Notes: generated from the sequence alone by a model not told the origin. A stretch of 35,185 bases of DNA from Clostridiales bacterium (GCA_031271295.1 JAISVZ010000044.1:1-35185), one strand, 5' to 3'. Shown: positions 1 through 8,941, counted from the stretch's first letter. A program made the numbers and translations.

Positions 1-2
1 AT

Positions 3-58
3 ATTTTTGAGCGCACCGCAAAAATAGAACTCTTTACTAACTTGGTGCGCTCAAAAAT
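3..58. repeat. 15-bp inverted repeat at the left edge
   Basis: Arms 3-17 and 44-58 are perfectly complementary (core TGAGCGCACC / GGTGCGCTCA) around a 26-nt loop. It could be a terminator-like hairpin for a gene left of the window or an end of a small mobile element. There is no strong T-tract. The rest of 59-360 has no convincing gene; the minus-strand ORF over 51-302 has no ribosome binding site. Confidence 0.55.
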
Positions 59-177
59 GTTCTGAAGCGTCAGGTGGCACATTGCTGGGCGATATAATTT
101 GCGCCGAAGCCCTCCTGTAACCCCTTATAGAACAGCCGCAGAAATCGCGGGTAATATTTACGCCAAAGCCTCTGTAC

Positions 178-255
178 CCTTGCCGGATAGCTACGCGAAG
201 AACGGGTAAAGATAACGGCTTGCCATTTAGAATGATGACAAAAAATGTCATCATT
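178..255. repeat. Degenerate dispersed repeat copy with a hairpin
   Basis: The stretch beginning CCTTGCCGGATAG (178-190) resembles the stretch at 19604-19660, which begins with the same 13 bases and continues with a similar pattern of CGC, GGTTAAAGA-like and CGGCT blocks. Here it is followed by a perfect 9-bp hairpin, 231-239 pairing with 247-255 (AATGATGAC / GTCATCATT, 7-nt loop). It looks like a non-coding interspersed element; its family is unknown to me. Confidence 0.4.
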
Positions 256-360
256 CCGGAAAAAGAATAGCGCCGCCTTATTATTCTAAGGCGAAAAAAC
301 ATTACTAAAAAAAATGTAAGCTCAGGAAAGACTACGTTTTAATAAAGGAAGGCGAATACA

Positions 361-1233
361 ATGAAAAAAGCAAAACACCTAAGCCAATTCATTATCAGAT
401 GTTTGCTGTGGGTTTTAGCGCTCATTTATATATTTCCGCTTTTGCTTATTTTCACAAATTCGTTTATGCCCGAAGCGGAAATTGAAAGGCACTACAAAGA
501 CGAAGCGCCGGTATACGCCGCGCAGCCGGGAAGTATCCACTACGCCGAGTATTCTCTGATTCCGGATAGGGTTACGCTTGAGCAGTACTATTCGCTGCTT
601 TTCAAGTCGCCCGTATATTTGGATTACTTTTTAAACTCGGTGAAAATAACCGCGCCGATTGTAATTTTGCAGCTTCTATTCGGCACAATTTCGGGCTACG
701 CGTTTTCGTTCGGGCGTTTCAGGTTTAAGGAAGTTCTGTTTGCGCTTTATATTGTGGTAATGCTTTTGCCGTTTCAGGCAACAAGTGTCGCTAACTTTAT
801 AATAGCGCAAAAGCTTAATATTTCGGATAGTTATTTGGCAATTATTCTGCCTGCGGCTTTTAGCCCGTTTCCGGTTTTTATAATGCGCCAAAGTATGAAA
901 GGAGTACATCCCGACATTATAAACGCCGCGAAAATGGACGGCGCGGGCGAGGTTCAAATACTTTTGAAAATTCTTGTGCCGCTTGCCAAAGGCGGGATAA
1001 TTTCGCTGTTTCTTTTAAGCTTTTGCGAATGCTGGTCAATTGTGGAGCAGGCCGTTGTGTTTATACGTGACGCCGGGAAGGAACCGTTAAGCCTATTTTT
1101 ATCCGATATCGGAGCGGATAACATGGGGCTTATATTCGCCGCCTCCGTATTTTATATGCTTCCGGCGGTTTGGCTGTTTGTGTACGGGCAGGAGTATTTT
1201 GAACGCGGACTAAAGCTTTCGGTAATAAATTAA
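361..1233 (+). CDS. Carbohydrate-type ABC transporter permease (MalG-like)
   Basis: An inner-membrane permease subunit of a binding-protein-dependent (CUT1-like) ABC importer, 290 residues, a usual length for MalG-type subunits. It has an N-terminal membrane segment (about 13-33), a periplasmic loop, then a core of about five hydrophobic helices. The cytoplasmic EAA-like loop that contacts the ATPase is visible at about residues 187-206 (AAKMDGAGE then LVPLAK). The ATG follows GGAAGG at a suitable distance. The partner permease, solute-binding protein and ATPase are not in the window; if they exist they lie to the left or elsewhere. A HlyD-like gene follows 69 bp downstream with no terminator between, so the two may be cotranscribed. 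Substrate cannot be read from the sequence. Confidence 0.85.
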   Translation: MKKAKHLSQFIIRCLLWVLALIYIFPLLLIFTNSFMPEAEIERHYKDEAPVYAAQPGSIHYAEYSLIPDRVTLEQYYSLLFKSPVYLDYFLNSVKITAPIVILQLLFGTISGYAFSFGRFRFKEVLFALYIVVMLLPFQATSVANFIIAQKLNISDSYLAIILPAAFSPFPVFIMRQSMKGVHPDIINAAKMDGAGEVQILLKILVPLAKGGIISLFLLSFCECWSIVEQAVVFIRDAGKEPLSLFLSDIGADNMGLIFAASVFYMLPAVWLFVYGQEYFERGLKLSVIN

Positions 1234-1302
1234 GGTTAAAATCTGCGGAAAATGGTTACGTTTTTCAAAATTGCGGTTAAATTTTTATAAGGAGTAGGTT
1301 TT

Positions 1303-2616
1303 ATGTTAACAAGCGGAATGAAAAAACAGCTTATTATTTATATCGCGGTTATGTGCGCGTTAATATTTTTTTCAAAAACCATATACAATTATTCCTTGCC
1401 GAAGGTTGCCGTAAGCGAGGTTAAAAGCGGCGCTCTTACAAAAAATTTCGAAAACTTCGGGCAGCTTAATTTCATAAAAACCTACGACATTTTTACCGAC
1501 ATTTCCGGAAAGGTAATTTCCGTTTACGCCGAAGAGGGCGCGGCTGTTGCGCCGTTTTCGGATATTGCGCTTATTGAATACCGCGCGGAAGAGGCGGATA
1601 TACAAAGAGCGCAGGCGGCTGTTGAAAAACTGAAATTGGCTTTGGCGCAGGCGGAAGAAGAGAAGGCGGAAATTGAAAAAAGCATAGAGGATATCAAAAA
1701 CACGCCGGACATAGACCTTACGGTGACGGATTTGGAAATTGCCGCGCTTGAAACGGAAGTATCCAATAAAAAAGCGGAAGAGGAAAAGCAGCTTTTATTG
1801 TATGATGAGGGGATAATTGCGCAGGGCGAATACATAAGCGCGGTAAACGCCGTTACGGAAGCGGAAAACCGGCTTTTAATAAGGTACGCTCAAAGGGAAG
1901 AGGCGATAAAAAACCACATTTCGGGAATAGAGAGTCAAATTGCCGCAAAGGAAAGCGCCCTTGCGGACGCCGCAAGCAGCATAAATCAGATGGCTTTTGA
2001 GATAAATGCGGCAAATGCGGAGCTTGGTAATATGCGTGAGGTAAAATCCCAAACGGTTAAAACCAAGGACAGCGACGGAATTTTAATTGAAACGTTTATT
2101 CAGGAAGGGGAACTAACATCCCGCGGAAGCAAAGCCGCGCAAATTGGTTTGGTTGGCGACGGTTTTATTGTTGAAATTACCGAAAGCAAGGAAAGCGCCG
2201 GGTTTATAAACATTAAAGACATAGCTTCATTTAACGTAAACGGCGTATCTGTAGACGCGGCGGTATTTAAAATTGAACCCGACGGGGAAAACTTAAAACT
2301 AAGCTTTAAGATAAACCCGGAAAACTTTCGCGGTTTTGAGTACGGCGCGGTAACGCTTACCAAAACAACGCCGGAATACGAAATGCTTGTGCCGAACGAG
2401 GCGGTTTTAAGAGACGCGTTCGGCTCTAACGTATGGGTTTTAAAGCAGAGAAGAGGCTTGCTTGGAACCGAGTATTACGCGGAAAAGGTAAAGGTTTTTA
2501 CCGCCGATTTCGACGAAAGCTTTACCGCGGTAGAAAGAGGGCTAAGTGCTTGGGATATTGTTATTTTAAACCCCGGCGCGGAGCTTGAAAATAAAAGCCG
2601 GGTTTTACCGGAATAG
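1303..2616 (+). CDS. HlyD/RND-type periplasmic adaptor-like protein
   Basis: A membrane-anchored membrane-fusion (HlyD/MacA-like) protein, 437 residues. One N-terminal membrane segment (about 9-25) is followed by a biotinyl-lipoyl-like half motif (SGKVISVYAEEGAAV), a long Glu/Lys/Ala-rich coiled-coil hairpin (about residues 95-240), the return lipoyl half (DGILIETFIQEGELT), and beta-barrel regions to the C terminus. In Gram-positive bacteria such proteins usually work with MacB-like ABC exporters, yet the neighbour is an importer-type permease. Start: ATG 1303 sits 8 nt after AAGGAG; an ATG at 1318 is a weaker alternative. The exporter partner is not in the window. Confidence 0.8.
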   Translation: MLTSGMKKQLIIYIAVMCALIFFSKTIYNYSLPKVAVSEVKSGALTKNFENFGQLNFIKTYDIFTDISGKVISVYAEEGAAVAPFSDIALIEYRAEEADIQRAQAAVEKLKLALAQAEEEKAEIEKSIEDIKNTPDIDLTVTDLEIAALETEVSNKKAEEEKQLLLYDEGIIAQGEYISAVNAVTEAENRLLIRYAQREEAIKNHISGIESQIAAKESALADAASSINQMAFEINAANAELGNMREVKSQTVKTKDSDGILIETFIQEGELTSRGSKAAQIGLVGDGFIVEITESKESAGFINIKDIASFNVNGVSVDAAVFKIEPDGENLKLSFKINPENFRGFEYGAVTLTKTTPEYEMLVPNEAVLRDAFGSNVWVLKQRRGLLGTEYYAEKVKVFTADFDESFTAVERGLSAWDIVILNPGAELENKSRVLPE

Positions 2617-2699
2617 CTGGCGCTCCTTTTTTGTTAATCTTTACATGAAGAATGCCGAAACATAATCTGAAGGAGTAAATTTTTTAAGGGGATGATTAT

Positions 2700-3431
2700 A
2701 TGAAAGTTATTCCGTTTAGCAGAGAACTGAATTTTAAACCTTACAGCGGGATAGTAAAAGAAGCGGGCTCTTTGGCCGCAAGTGCGCAGAGTGAACAAAG
2801 CGTAAATTCCGAGCAGTTGCCTGAACTCGATACCGCAGAAATATCGGACGCGGCAAAATATAAGTTTGAAAACGTTCAGAAGCTTGATTTAAAGCTTGAT
2901 TCCCAAATTAAACTTTCGCCGCCAACAGCTCGCAGAATTCAGATGGAAATTGAGTTAATGCAGGAAATGAAAAGGGCGGGGTTTACTTCAATTGAAGAAA
3001 AAGCCGATGATATCAGCAATTTTGAAAAACTGGCGCTATCTTACGATTCTGTGCGCAAACGCCTGAACGAAAACTCCGAACAGTCCAATAAACATGGCAA
3101 ATTTTTGGACGACGCGTTTGAAGCTGTTCTTACGAGTATGCAAGCAAGCGACGGTTTCAAGCTAAGTAAAAGCATTAACGGCTACACCTCAAACGCAGTA
3201 AAACTTTACGAGTTAGACCCGTACGTTGAAAGCGCGAAAAACCACGCCAAAATTTTTTCGGACACATTTTTAAAAGAGTACAAGAAAAACGGCATTGACG
3301 CACTTGATACCGCCCTTGCCAAGCTAAACGATATGCCGGAGGGTAATTCAGTTTTCGATATGAGTTATAAGGATTTTAAGCATTTGTTTGAAAACAGGCA
3401 GGTGCAATACTTGACGAATCTGCAAAACTGA
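2700..3431 (+). CDS. Unknown soluble helical protein
   Basis: 243 residues with no signal peptide or membrane segment. The N-terminal 50 residues look disordered and contain DTAEISDAAKYKF, a pattern also common near the N termini of small flagellar/regulatory Firmicute proteins such as FlgM, but the rest does not match any family I know. The remainder is charged and predicted mostly helical. The ATG is preceded by AAGGGG. It lies 83 bp after the HlyD-like gene and ends 50 bp before a strong terminator, so it is probably last in that transcription unit. Function unknown. Confidence 0.7.
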   Translation: MKVIPFSRELNFKPYSGIVKEAGSLAASAQSEQSVNSEQLPELDTAEISDAAKYKFENVQKLDLKLDSQIKLSPPTARRIQMEIELMQEMKRAGFTSIEEKADDISNFEKLALSYDSVRKRLNENSEQSNKHGKFLDDAFEAVLTSMQASDGFKLSKSINGYTSNAVKLYELDPYVESAKNHAKIFSDTFLKEYKKNGIDALDTALAKLNDMPEGNSVFDMSYKDFKHLFENRQVQYLTNLQN

Positions 3432-3480
3432 TGTGCGCAAAGATTTACAAGCCAATAACTCTTAGAATAAGTTAACACGA

Positions 3481-3520
3481 ACCGCCGCGACTGCAAAAAA
3501 CAGTTGCGGCGGTTTTTTTT
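3481..3520 (+). terminator. Rho-independent terminator
   Basis: A 13-bp stem, 3481-3493 with 3501-3513 (ACCGCCGCGACTG / CAGTTGCGGCGGT, one G-U pair), a 7-nt loop and an 8-T run. It closes the transcription unit of the unknown protein ending at 3431. Confidence 0.9.
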
Positions 3521-3646
3521 GCTCAACCGGCGGCAGGGAGAAAAATATCAATCCTTTTTGCCCAATTCGTCAAACCCATGCTGCATGTATTTGCCTACAA
3601 TATTTCACGTAATTCTCACGTAATTTTCACATATGCGCAATCACCA

Positions 3647-3675
3647 TTGATATTTGGAAAATTTGATGCTATAGT
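3647..3675 (+). promoter_or_regulatory. Sigma-A promoter for the AlbA-domain gene
   Basis: TTGATA (3647-3652), 17-nt spacer, TATAGT (3670-3675). The gene starts at 3754 after GGAAGGAGGG, leaving a leader of about 70 nt. Confidence 0.7.
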
Positions 3676-3753
3676 GTTGAGGATTCAGGAGCAGGCAGAA
3701 CCGCAACTTGTGCAGACGAAGCCCAACAAAAGTAGCGCGGAAGGAGGGTACTT

Positions 3754-5133
3754 ATGAAAATTGGAAGCGAAAGTGAAAAGTTAGAGTTTAAGAAAACTAC
3801 CGCCGAACTTAAAGAAGGCGTAATATCAACGGTTGCAATGTTAAATAAGCACGGCAGCGGCGAGCTGTTTTTCGGCATTCGAAATGACGGCACGGTTTTA
3901 GGCCAGATGGTGACGGATAAGACATTACGGGATATTAGCCAAGCGGTTGCCAACCATATACAGCCGCAATTGTTTCCCAAAATAGAGTTGGTATATCTCG
4001 ACGATAAGCAATGCGTCCGCGTAGAAGCTACAGGAGATGATGCGCCGTATTATGCTTTCGGACGGGCTTATATTCGCGTTGCTGACGAGGATAAGGTTAT
4101 GTCGCCTGCGGAGCTTGAGGAATACATCCTTCGTAAAAACGCGCGCGTGATTACATGGGACAGCGGTATATCCGACAAATCCGCCGGTGATATTGACGAG
4201 GCGGCGCTTAAAGATTATCATGAGCGAGCTAATTTAGCAGGGAGAATTAACTTTCCGTACACAACCAAAGAAGACGCATTAACTCGGTTAGGCATGTTAA
4301 AAAACGGCGCGTTAACGAATGCTGCGGCTGTGTTCTTTGTAGGAGCACCTTTGCTTGAAATACAGATGGCGATTTTCGCCACAACCGAGCGCCTCACATT
4401 TAACGATATACGGCGCGAAGCCGGTAATGTTCAGCAACTTGCCGCTGCCGCCGAAAAATACATCCGCAACAACATCAGATGGCGGGTTGTGCTTGACGGT
4501 TCACTGCAACGCAAAGAAATCCCGGAAATTCCGATGGATGCCGTGCGTGAGGCAATAATCAATTCATTTTGCCATAAGGACTATAAATCGTCGCAGAATA
4601 ACACAGTCAGCATTTACAGCAACCGTGTGGAAATATATAACTCCGGCACGTTTCCCGAAGGCTTAACTCCGGAAGATTTTATTGAAGGCAGTGAGGCTTC
4701 TGTAAAGCGAAATCCCTTATTGGCTCAGTTGATGTACTATGTAAAGGACATAGAGAGCTTCGGTACAGGGTTAAAGCGCATTACAAGCGCCTGTGAGAGC
4801 GCGGGAGTTGAGGTGGAATTCAAGCTTCTTAAGTTGGGCTTTGCGGTAGTATTTTACCGCCCTGATATTTTTCCCTCGAACGATTGTGATAATGGTGATG
4901 GCAGCATCACCAATAACATCACCAATAACATCACCAATAGCATCACCATAAATGAATCGCAAAAGGCGATATTGGCTCAAATGTCAAAAGACAATACAAT
5001 TACTGTAAAAAAATTAGCGGAGATTTTGGGGATTGCCGAACGCAATGTTAAGACACATATCAAGGTACTTAAGCAGGCGGCCTTGATCGAACGCAAGGGT
5101 TCGCCCAAAGGCGGATATTGGGTTGTAAAATGA
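3754..5133 (+). CDS. Schlafen/AlbA-domain ATP-binding regulator with C-terminal winged helix
   Basis: 459 residues. The N terminus is an AlbA_2 (Schlafen-type) domain, about residues 5-125: ESEKLEFKKT followed by the typical GELFFGIRNDGTVLG turn. The middle and later part carry the GHKL-like ATP-binding domain of this family (about 255-360): MDAVREAIINSFCHKDY, then NRVEIYNSG and ESFGTGLKRI. A low-complexity linker rich in ITNN (about 384-400) leads to a winged-helix domain (about 403-459; VKKLAEILGIAERNVKTHIK). Family members are usually called transcriptional regulators or putative DNA-binding ATPases; targets are unknown. It has its own promoter and a strong ribosome binding site and sits alone upstream of parC. 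Some relatives are found in defence or mobile settings; nothing here proves that role. Confidence 0.85.
   Translation: MKIGSESEKLEFKKTTAELKEGVISTVAMLNKHGSGELFFGIRNDGTVLGQMVTDKTLRDISQAVANHIQPQLFPKIELVYLDDKQCVRVEATGDDAPYYAFGRAYIRVADEDKVMSPAELEEYILRKNARVITWDSGISDKSAGDIDEAALKDYHERANLAGRINFPYTTKEDALTRLGMLKNGALTNAAAVFFVGAPLLEIQMAIFATTERLTFNDIRREAGNVQQLAAAAEKYIRNNIRWRVVLDGSLQRKEIPEIPMDAVREAIINSFCHKDYKSSQNNTVSIYSNRVEIYNSGTFPEGLTPEDFIEGSEASVKRNPLLAQLMYYVKDIESFGTGLKRITSACESAGVEVEFKLLKLGFAVVFYRPDIFPSNDCDNGDGSITNNITNNITNSITINESQKAILAQMSKDNTITVKKLAEILGIAERNVKTHIKVLKQAALIERKGSPKGGYWVVK
4905..4952 (+). repeat. Four 12-bp tandem repeats inside the AlbA-domain gene
   Basis: Units CATCACCAATAA at 4905, 4917, 4929 (last base G) and a degenerate one at 4941. 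The unit length is a multiple of three, so copy-number change would lengthen or shorten the Ile-Thr-Asn linker without breaking the frame. Confidence 0.9.
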
Positions 5134-5188
5134 ACGAATAATAATTGTTGCGCGCTAACCAAATACTACACAAAAGGTTGATAAAACT

Positions 5189-7390
5189 ATGGCTGCAAAG
5201 GACCGCAAAAACATAATAAACCAGGACATTAACGACACGCTGGAAAAAAACTTCATGCCCTACGCCATGAGCGTAATAGTATCGCGCGCGATACCGGAAA
5301 TGGACGGCTTTAAACCCTCGCACCGCAAACTTTTATACACGATGTACAAAATGGGGCTTTTAACCGGGCGCAGAGTAAAATCCGCGGATATCGTGGGGCA
5401 AACCATGACATTAAACCCGCACGGCGACGGCGCGATATACGAAACCTTGGTGCGCTTAACGCGCGGCAACGCGGCGCTTAACCACCCGTTTATAGATTCG
5501 AAGGGTAACTTCGGCAAGCAGTATTCGCGGGATATGGCGTATGCCGCGTCCCGTTACACGGAAGCGAAGTTAGACGATATTTGCGCGGAAATTTTTAAGG
5601 ATATTGAAAAAAACACGGTGGATTTTATTGAAAACTACAACGCTACCACAACCGAGCCGGTTTTGTTTCCAACCACATTCCCCAACCTTTTGGTTACGGT
5701 AAACCAGGGAATAGCCGTTGGTATGGCAAGCTCCGTTCCAAGCTTTAACTTGGCGGAGGTGTGCAGCCTTACCGCCGCGTATATCAAAGGCAACAACGTT
5801 GACGTTTCCAAATACCTTACCGGGCCGGATTTTTCAACCGGGGGCCAGCTTTTATATAGTGAAAAGGACATGCAGGCGATTTACGAAACCGGCAGAGGCA
5901 GTGTAAAACTGCGCGCAAAATACCGGTACGACAAGAAGAATTCGCTTATAGAAATTTACGAAATACCGTACACCACAACAATAGAGGCGATAATAGACAA
6001 AATTGCGGCGCTTGTTAAAGCCGGAAAACTGCGCGAAATTAACGATGTGCGCGATGAAACGGATTTAAAGGGGCTTAAAATAACGATAGACATTAAGCGA
6101 AGCGCCAACCCGGAGCATTTGATGCACCGTCTTTTCCAAATGACAACCCTTTCCGATTCTTTTAGCTGCAATTTTAACTTTTTGGTGGACGGCAAACCCC
6201 GCACAATGGGGATAAAGGAAATTTTGGAGGAATGGCTGTTATTCAGAATAGGCACACTTTCGCGCTCGGTTCGCTACGACCTTAAAAAGAAGCAAGACCG
6301 CCTGCATCTTATGGAAGGTTTGTCTAAAATCCTGCTTGATATAGATAAGGCTATAAAAATAATACGCGGCACGGAGGAAGATTCGCAGGTTGTTCCAAAC
6401 CTTATGAAAGGGTTTGATATTGACGAGCTTCAGGCGGATTTTATCGCCGAAATAAAGCTGCGGAATTTGAATAAGCAGTACATTTTAAAGCAAGTTGGCG
6501 ACCGGGACGCTCTGAAGGATGAAATTGCCGAACTTGCCGCAACACTGGACGACCCGGAGCGCGTTAACAACATTATAATAAAGCAGCTTAAAGAAATTGC
6601 CAAAAAATACGGCAAACCCCGCATGACGGAAATTATAACCGAAACCGAAGCGCCGGAAATCCCGCACGAGGTTTTTATAGACGATTACCCAATAAAGCTG
6701 TTTTTAACCGACCACAATTTTTTCAAAAAAATATCGCACGCCTCGCTTCGCGCCTCGTCCGAGCAGTATCTTAAGGACGACGATATTATTATTCAAGAAT
6801 GCGACGGCACAAATAAATCGGACGTAATATTCTTTTCCGATAAGTTTAACGCGTACAAAGCAAAGGCGCACGAACTGCCGGACTGCAAAGCCTCAAGCCT
6901 TGGCGAATTTACCGCCAACATGCTAAAGCTTCCGGAAGATGAGCGTATCGTTTTTATGGCGGTAACAACGGACTATTCCGGAAGCCTAATTATGGTGTTT
7001 GAAAACGGCAAAGCCGCCAAGGTTGCGCTTAACAGCTACAGCACAAAAACGAACCGCAAAAAACTCATTAATGCGTATTCGGATAAATCGCCGCTTATTT
7101 TCGCGGAGATTATAACCGAGGATACGGATATTGTTATGGTGCGCGGCGGCGATAAGGCGGCGCTTATAAACACTTCGCTTTTAGAAGCCAAGGCAACAAA
7201 AAACACATCGGGTTTGCAGCTTTTCGAAATGACGAAAAAAAGCAAAATTACACAGGCAAAGCTTGCCGAAAAATTTAAAAGCGCGGATATTGAGTATTAC
7301 AGAGTGCAAAAATTACCGTCATCCGGGCATTATATTACCGACGAGGATAAAATTGAAAACAACTTTGGAAATGTGCAGCTAAAACTTTAG
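5189..7390 (+). CDS. parC: Topoisomerase IV subunit A (ParC-type, GyrA/ParC family)
   Basis: The DNA-cleaving subunit of a type IIA topoisomerase, 733 residues. The N-terminal winged-helix/tower core is complete. The catalytic tyrosine is Tyr123 in AASRYTEAKL. The C-terminal beta-pinwheel is short and lacks a recognisable GyrA-box (QRRGGKG-like), which favours ParC or a ParC-like paralogue over gyrase A. In the quinolone region the residue equivalent to E. coli GyrA Ser83 is Gly81 and that of Asp87 is Glu85 (HGDGAIYE). The start has only a weak AAAGG site. parE is not adjacent in this window, unlike in many Firmicutes. A promoter at 7419 begins right after the stop, so the next gene is separately transcribed. 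Confidence 0.9.
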   Translation: MAAKDRKNIINQDINDTLEKNFMPYAMSVIVSRAIPEMDGFKPSHRKLLYTMYKMGLLTGRRVKSADIVGQTMTLNPHGDGAIYETLVRLTRGNAALNHPFIDSKGNFGKQYSRDMAYAASRYTEAKLDDICAEIFKDIEKNTVDFIENYNATTTEPVLFPTTFPNLLVTVNQGIAVGMASSVPSFNLAEVCSLTAAYIKGNNVDVSKYLTGPDFSTGGQLLYSEKDMQAIYETGRGSVKLRAKYRYDKKNSLIEIYEIPYTTTIEAIIDKIAALVKAGKLREINDVRDETDLKGLKITIDIKRSANPEHLMHRLFQMTTLSDSFSCNFNFLVDGKPRTMGIKEILEEWLLFRIGTLSRSVRYDLKKKQDRLHLMEGLSKILLDIDKAIKIIRGTEEDSQVVPNLMKGFDIDELQADFIAEIKLRNLNKQYILKQVGDRDALKDEIAELAATLDDPERVNNIIIKQLKEIAKKYGKPRMTEIITETEAPEIPHEVFIDDYPIKLFLTDHNFFKKISHASLRASSEQYLKDDDIIIQECDGTNKSDVIFFSDKFNAYKAKAHELPDCKASSLGEFTANMLKLPEDERIVFMAVTTDYSGSLIMVFENGKAAKVALNSYSTKTNRKKLINAYSDKSPLIFAEIITEDTDIVMVRGGDKAALINTSLLEAKATKNTSGLQLFEMTKKSKITQAKLAEKFKSADIEYYRVQKLPSSGHYITDEDKIENNFGNVQLKL

Positions 7391-7418
7391 TCAAACTTTT
7401 TGAAAATTTCACCAATAC

Positions 7419-7478
7419 TTGACAAACCCGCCGCCGTTTAATATGCTAACTGCGAAGTTAGTAACCGGAGGGTTAGCA
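7419..7478 (+). promoter_or_regulatory. Sigma-A promoter and overlapping inverted repeats before the DUF234 ATPase
   Basis: TTGACA (7419-7424), 17 nt, TATGCT (7442-7447). TGCTAAC (7444-7450) can pair either with GTTAG at 7457-7461 (using its last five bases) or with GTTAGCA at 7472-7478. The second fold would place GGAGGG, the ribosome binding site, in the loop. Could be an operator or a translational switch; inference only. Confidence 0.65.
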
Positions 7479-7479
7479 A

Positions 7480-8871
7480 ATGTTTGTTGGCAGAAAACAA
7501 GAACTCACAAGCCTTAATAAAAGTTATAACCGGGTTTCTTTTCAGTTTCCGGTTATATACGGGCGTCGGCGCGTAGGGAAAACTACGCTTATAAACGAGT
7601 TTTGCAAAGGGCGTAAAACGGTTTATTTTGTTGCCCTGCAATCCACCGCTAAGGAAAACCTTGAAATTCTATCCGCTCAAATTTTGGCGGCGCTTGCGCC
7701 CGGTGCGCCGCAAAACCCGTTCGGGTCATTTCGAGAAGCCGTGGAATATGTGTTTGAAACGGCGAAAACCGAGCGCATTATTTTTGCTATTGACGAATAC
7801 CCTTATTTGGCAAGCAGCGATAAATCGGTATCTTCGGTTTTGCAGGCGGCTATCGACAGGTATCAGAGCGAAAGCAAACTGTTTTTAATTTTATGCGGTT
7901 CAAGTATGTCGTTTATGGAAAAGCAGGTTTTAGGGTACAAGAGTCCTCTTTACGGGCGAAGAACCGCGCAGTACAAACTGCTGCCGTTCGACTATTTGGA
8001 CAGCGCCGAAATGCTCCCCTCATTTTCTAACGAGGAAAAAATTATTTTATACGGTGTTACCGGCGGAATACCGGAATATCTATCCAGAATAGACGGCGAA
8101 CTATCGCTTAAGGAAAATATACGCGGTCTTTTTTTTGATACGTCCGGGCGGCTGTTTGAGGAGCCGTCTAACTTAATTAAGCAGGAACTGAAAATGCCGG
8201 AAACCTATAACGCAATTATTACAGCCATTGCGGGCGGGGGCAGCAAGCTTAACGAAATTGCAACAAAGGCGGGTATAGAAACAAGCCAATGCTCTAAAAT
8301 GCTTTCAACCCTGTTAAGCCTTGGGCTTGTTCGCAAACAGTATCCAATTACCGAGGCAAAATCCAAAAAATCTGTATATGCGTTAAACGATTGGATGTTT
8401 ATATTCTGGTACCGCTTTGTGCTTCCGGAAATCAGCCGGATTACCGCAGGGCTGGGCGGCGACGTTTGCGAAGAGGTATTTAAAGAACAGTTAAACAGCC
8501 ACACCGGGCGAGCCTTTGAGGAATGCGCCAAGCAATATATGTGGCGGGCGTTAAAGAGCAAAACTATGCCGTTTAGTTTTAAGGCAATCGGCGGATGGTG
8601 GGGAAATAACGCTAAGGAGCGCCGCGAAGAAGAAATAGATTTAATTGCGTTTTCAGGCAAAAGCGCGTTATTTGGTGAATGCAAGTGGCGAAACGCTCCT
8701 GTCGGCTGTGATGTGTTGGATAATTTAGTTCGAAAATCCGCTTTGCTGCAAAATTTTACAAATGCGCAGTATATACTTTTTTCCAAATCCGGGTTTACCG
8801 ATGAGCTTAGAAGCAGAGCGTCAGCGGGAGATGTAATCCTTGTTGATGTTCAGAGCATGTTTCGGTTATAG
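7480..8871 (+). CDS. AAA ATPase with C-terminal DUF234 PD-(D/E)XK-like domain
   Basis: 463 residues, the archaeal-type ATPase_2 plus DUF234 architecture. Walker A is GRRRVGKT (28-35), Walker B ends in Asp105-Glu106 (FAIDEYPYLA), and a sensor-like CGSS is at 139-142. A winged-helix segment (about 245-300, with KLNEIATKAGIETSQCSKML) links to the C-terminal domain, where Asp387 (EEEIDLIA) and Glu400-x-Lys402 (FGECKW) form a PD-(D/E)XK nuclease-like motif. The family is widespread in anaerobes and archaea, with no established physiological role; nuclease or mobile-element links are often suggested. It is monocistronic: own promoter before it and a bidirectional terminator after. The ATG follows GGAGGG at 7-8 nt. 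Confidence 0.9.
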   Translation: MFVGRKQELTSLNKSYNRVSFQFPVIYGRRRVGKTTLINEFCKGRKTVYFVALQSTAKENLEILSAQILAALAPGAPQNPFGSFREAVEYVFETAKTERIIFAIDEYPYLASSDKSVSSVLQAAIDRYQSESKLFLILCGSSMSFMEKQVLGYKSPLYGRRTAQYKLLPFDYLDSAEMLPSFSNEEKIILYGVTGGIPEYLSRIDGELSLKENIRGLFFDTSGRLFEEPSNLIKQELKMPETYNAIITAIAGGGSKLNEIATKAGIETSQCSKMLSTLLSLGLVRKQYPITEAKSKKSVYALNDWMFIFWYRFVLPEISRITAGLGGDVCEEVFKEQLNSHTGRAFEECAKQYMWRALKSKTMPFSFKAIGGWWGNNAKERREEEIDLIAFSGKSALFGECKWRNAPVGCDVLDNLVRKSALLQNFTNAQYILFSKSGFTDELRSRASAGDVILVDVQSMFRL

Positions 8872-8941
8872 ACGCGCACACGGCTATATCAATAAAACCA
8901 TATCGATAAAATTTCAGGTAAATGTCTGCGTAAGCGTATAA

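Noticed and set aside
51-302. 83-residue minus-strand ORF at the left edge
   Set aside because: No ribosome binding site; it spans the hairpin-bearing repeat and looks like a chance frame in a non-coding element.
4905-4952. CRISPR-like short repeats
   Set aside because: Contiguous 12-bp tandem units with no spacers, inside a coding frame.
8205-8786. 193-residue minus-strand ORF
   Set aside because: Antisense to the DUF234 ATPase, whose motifs show that the plus strand is coding.
3754-8871. A defence island formed by the AlbA-domain protein and the DUF234 ATPase
   Set aside because: The two are separated by housekeeping parC, have separate promoters, and neither family is a proven defence gene in this setting.
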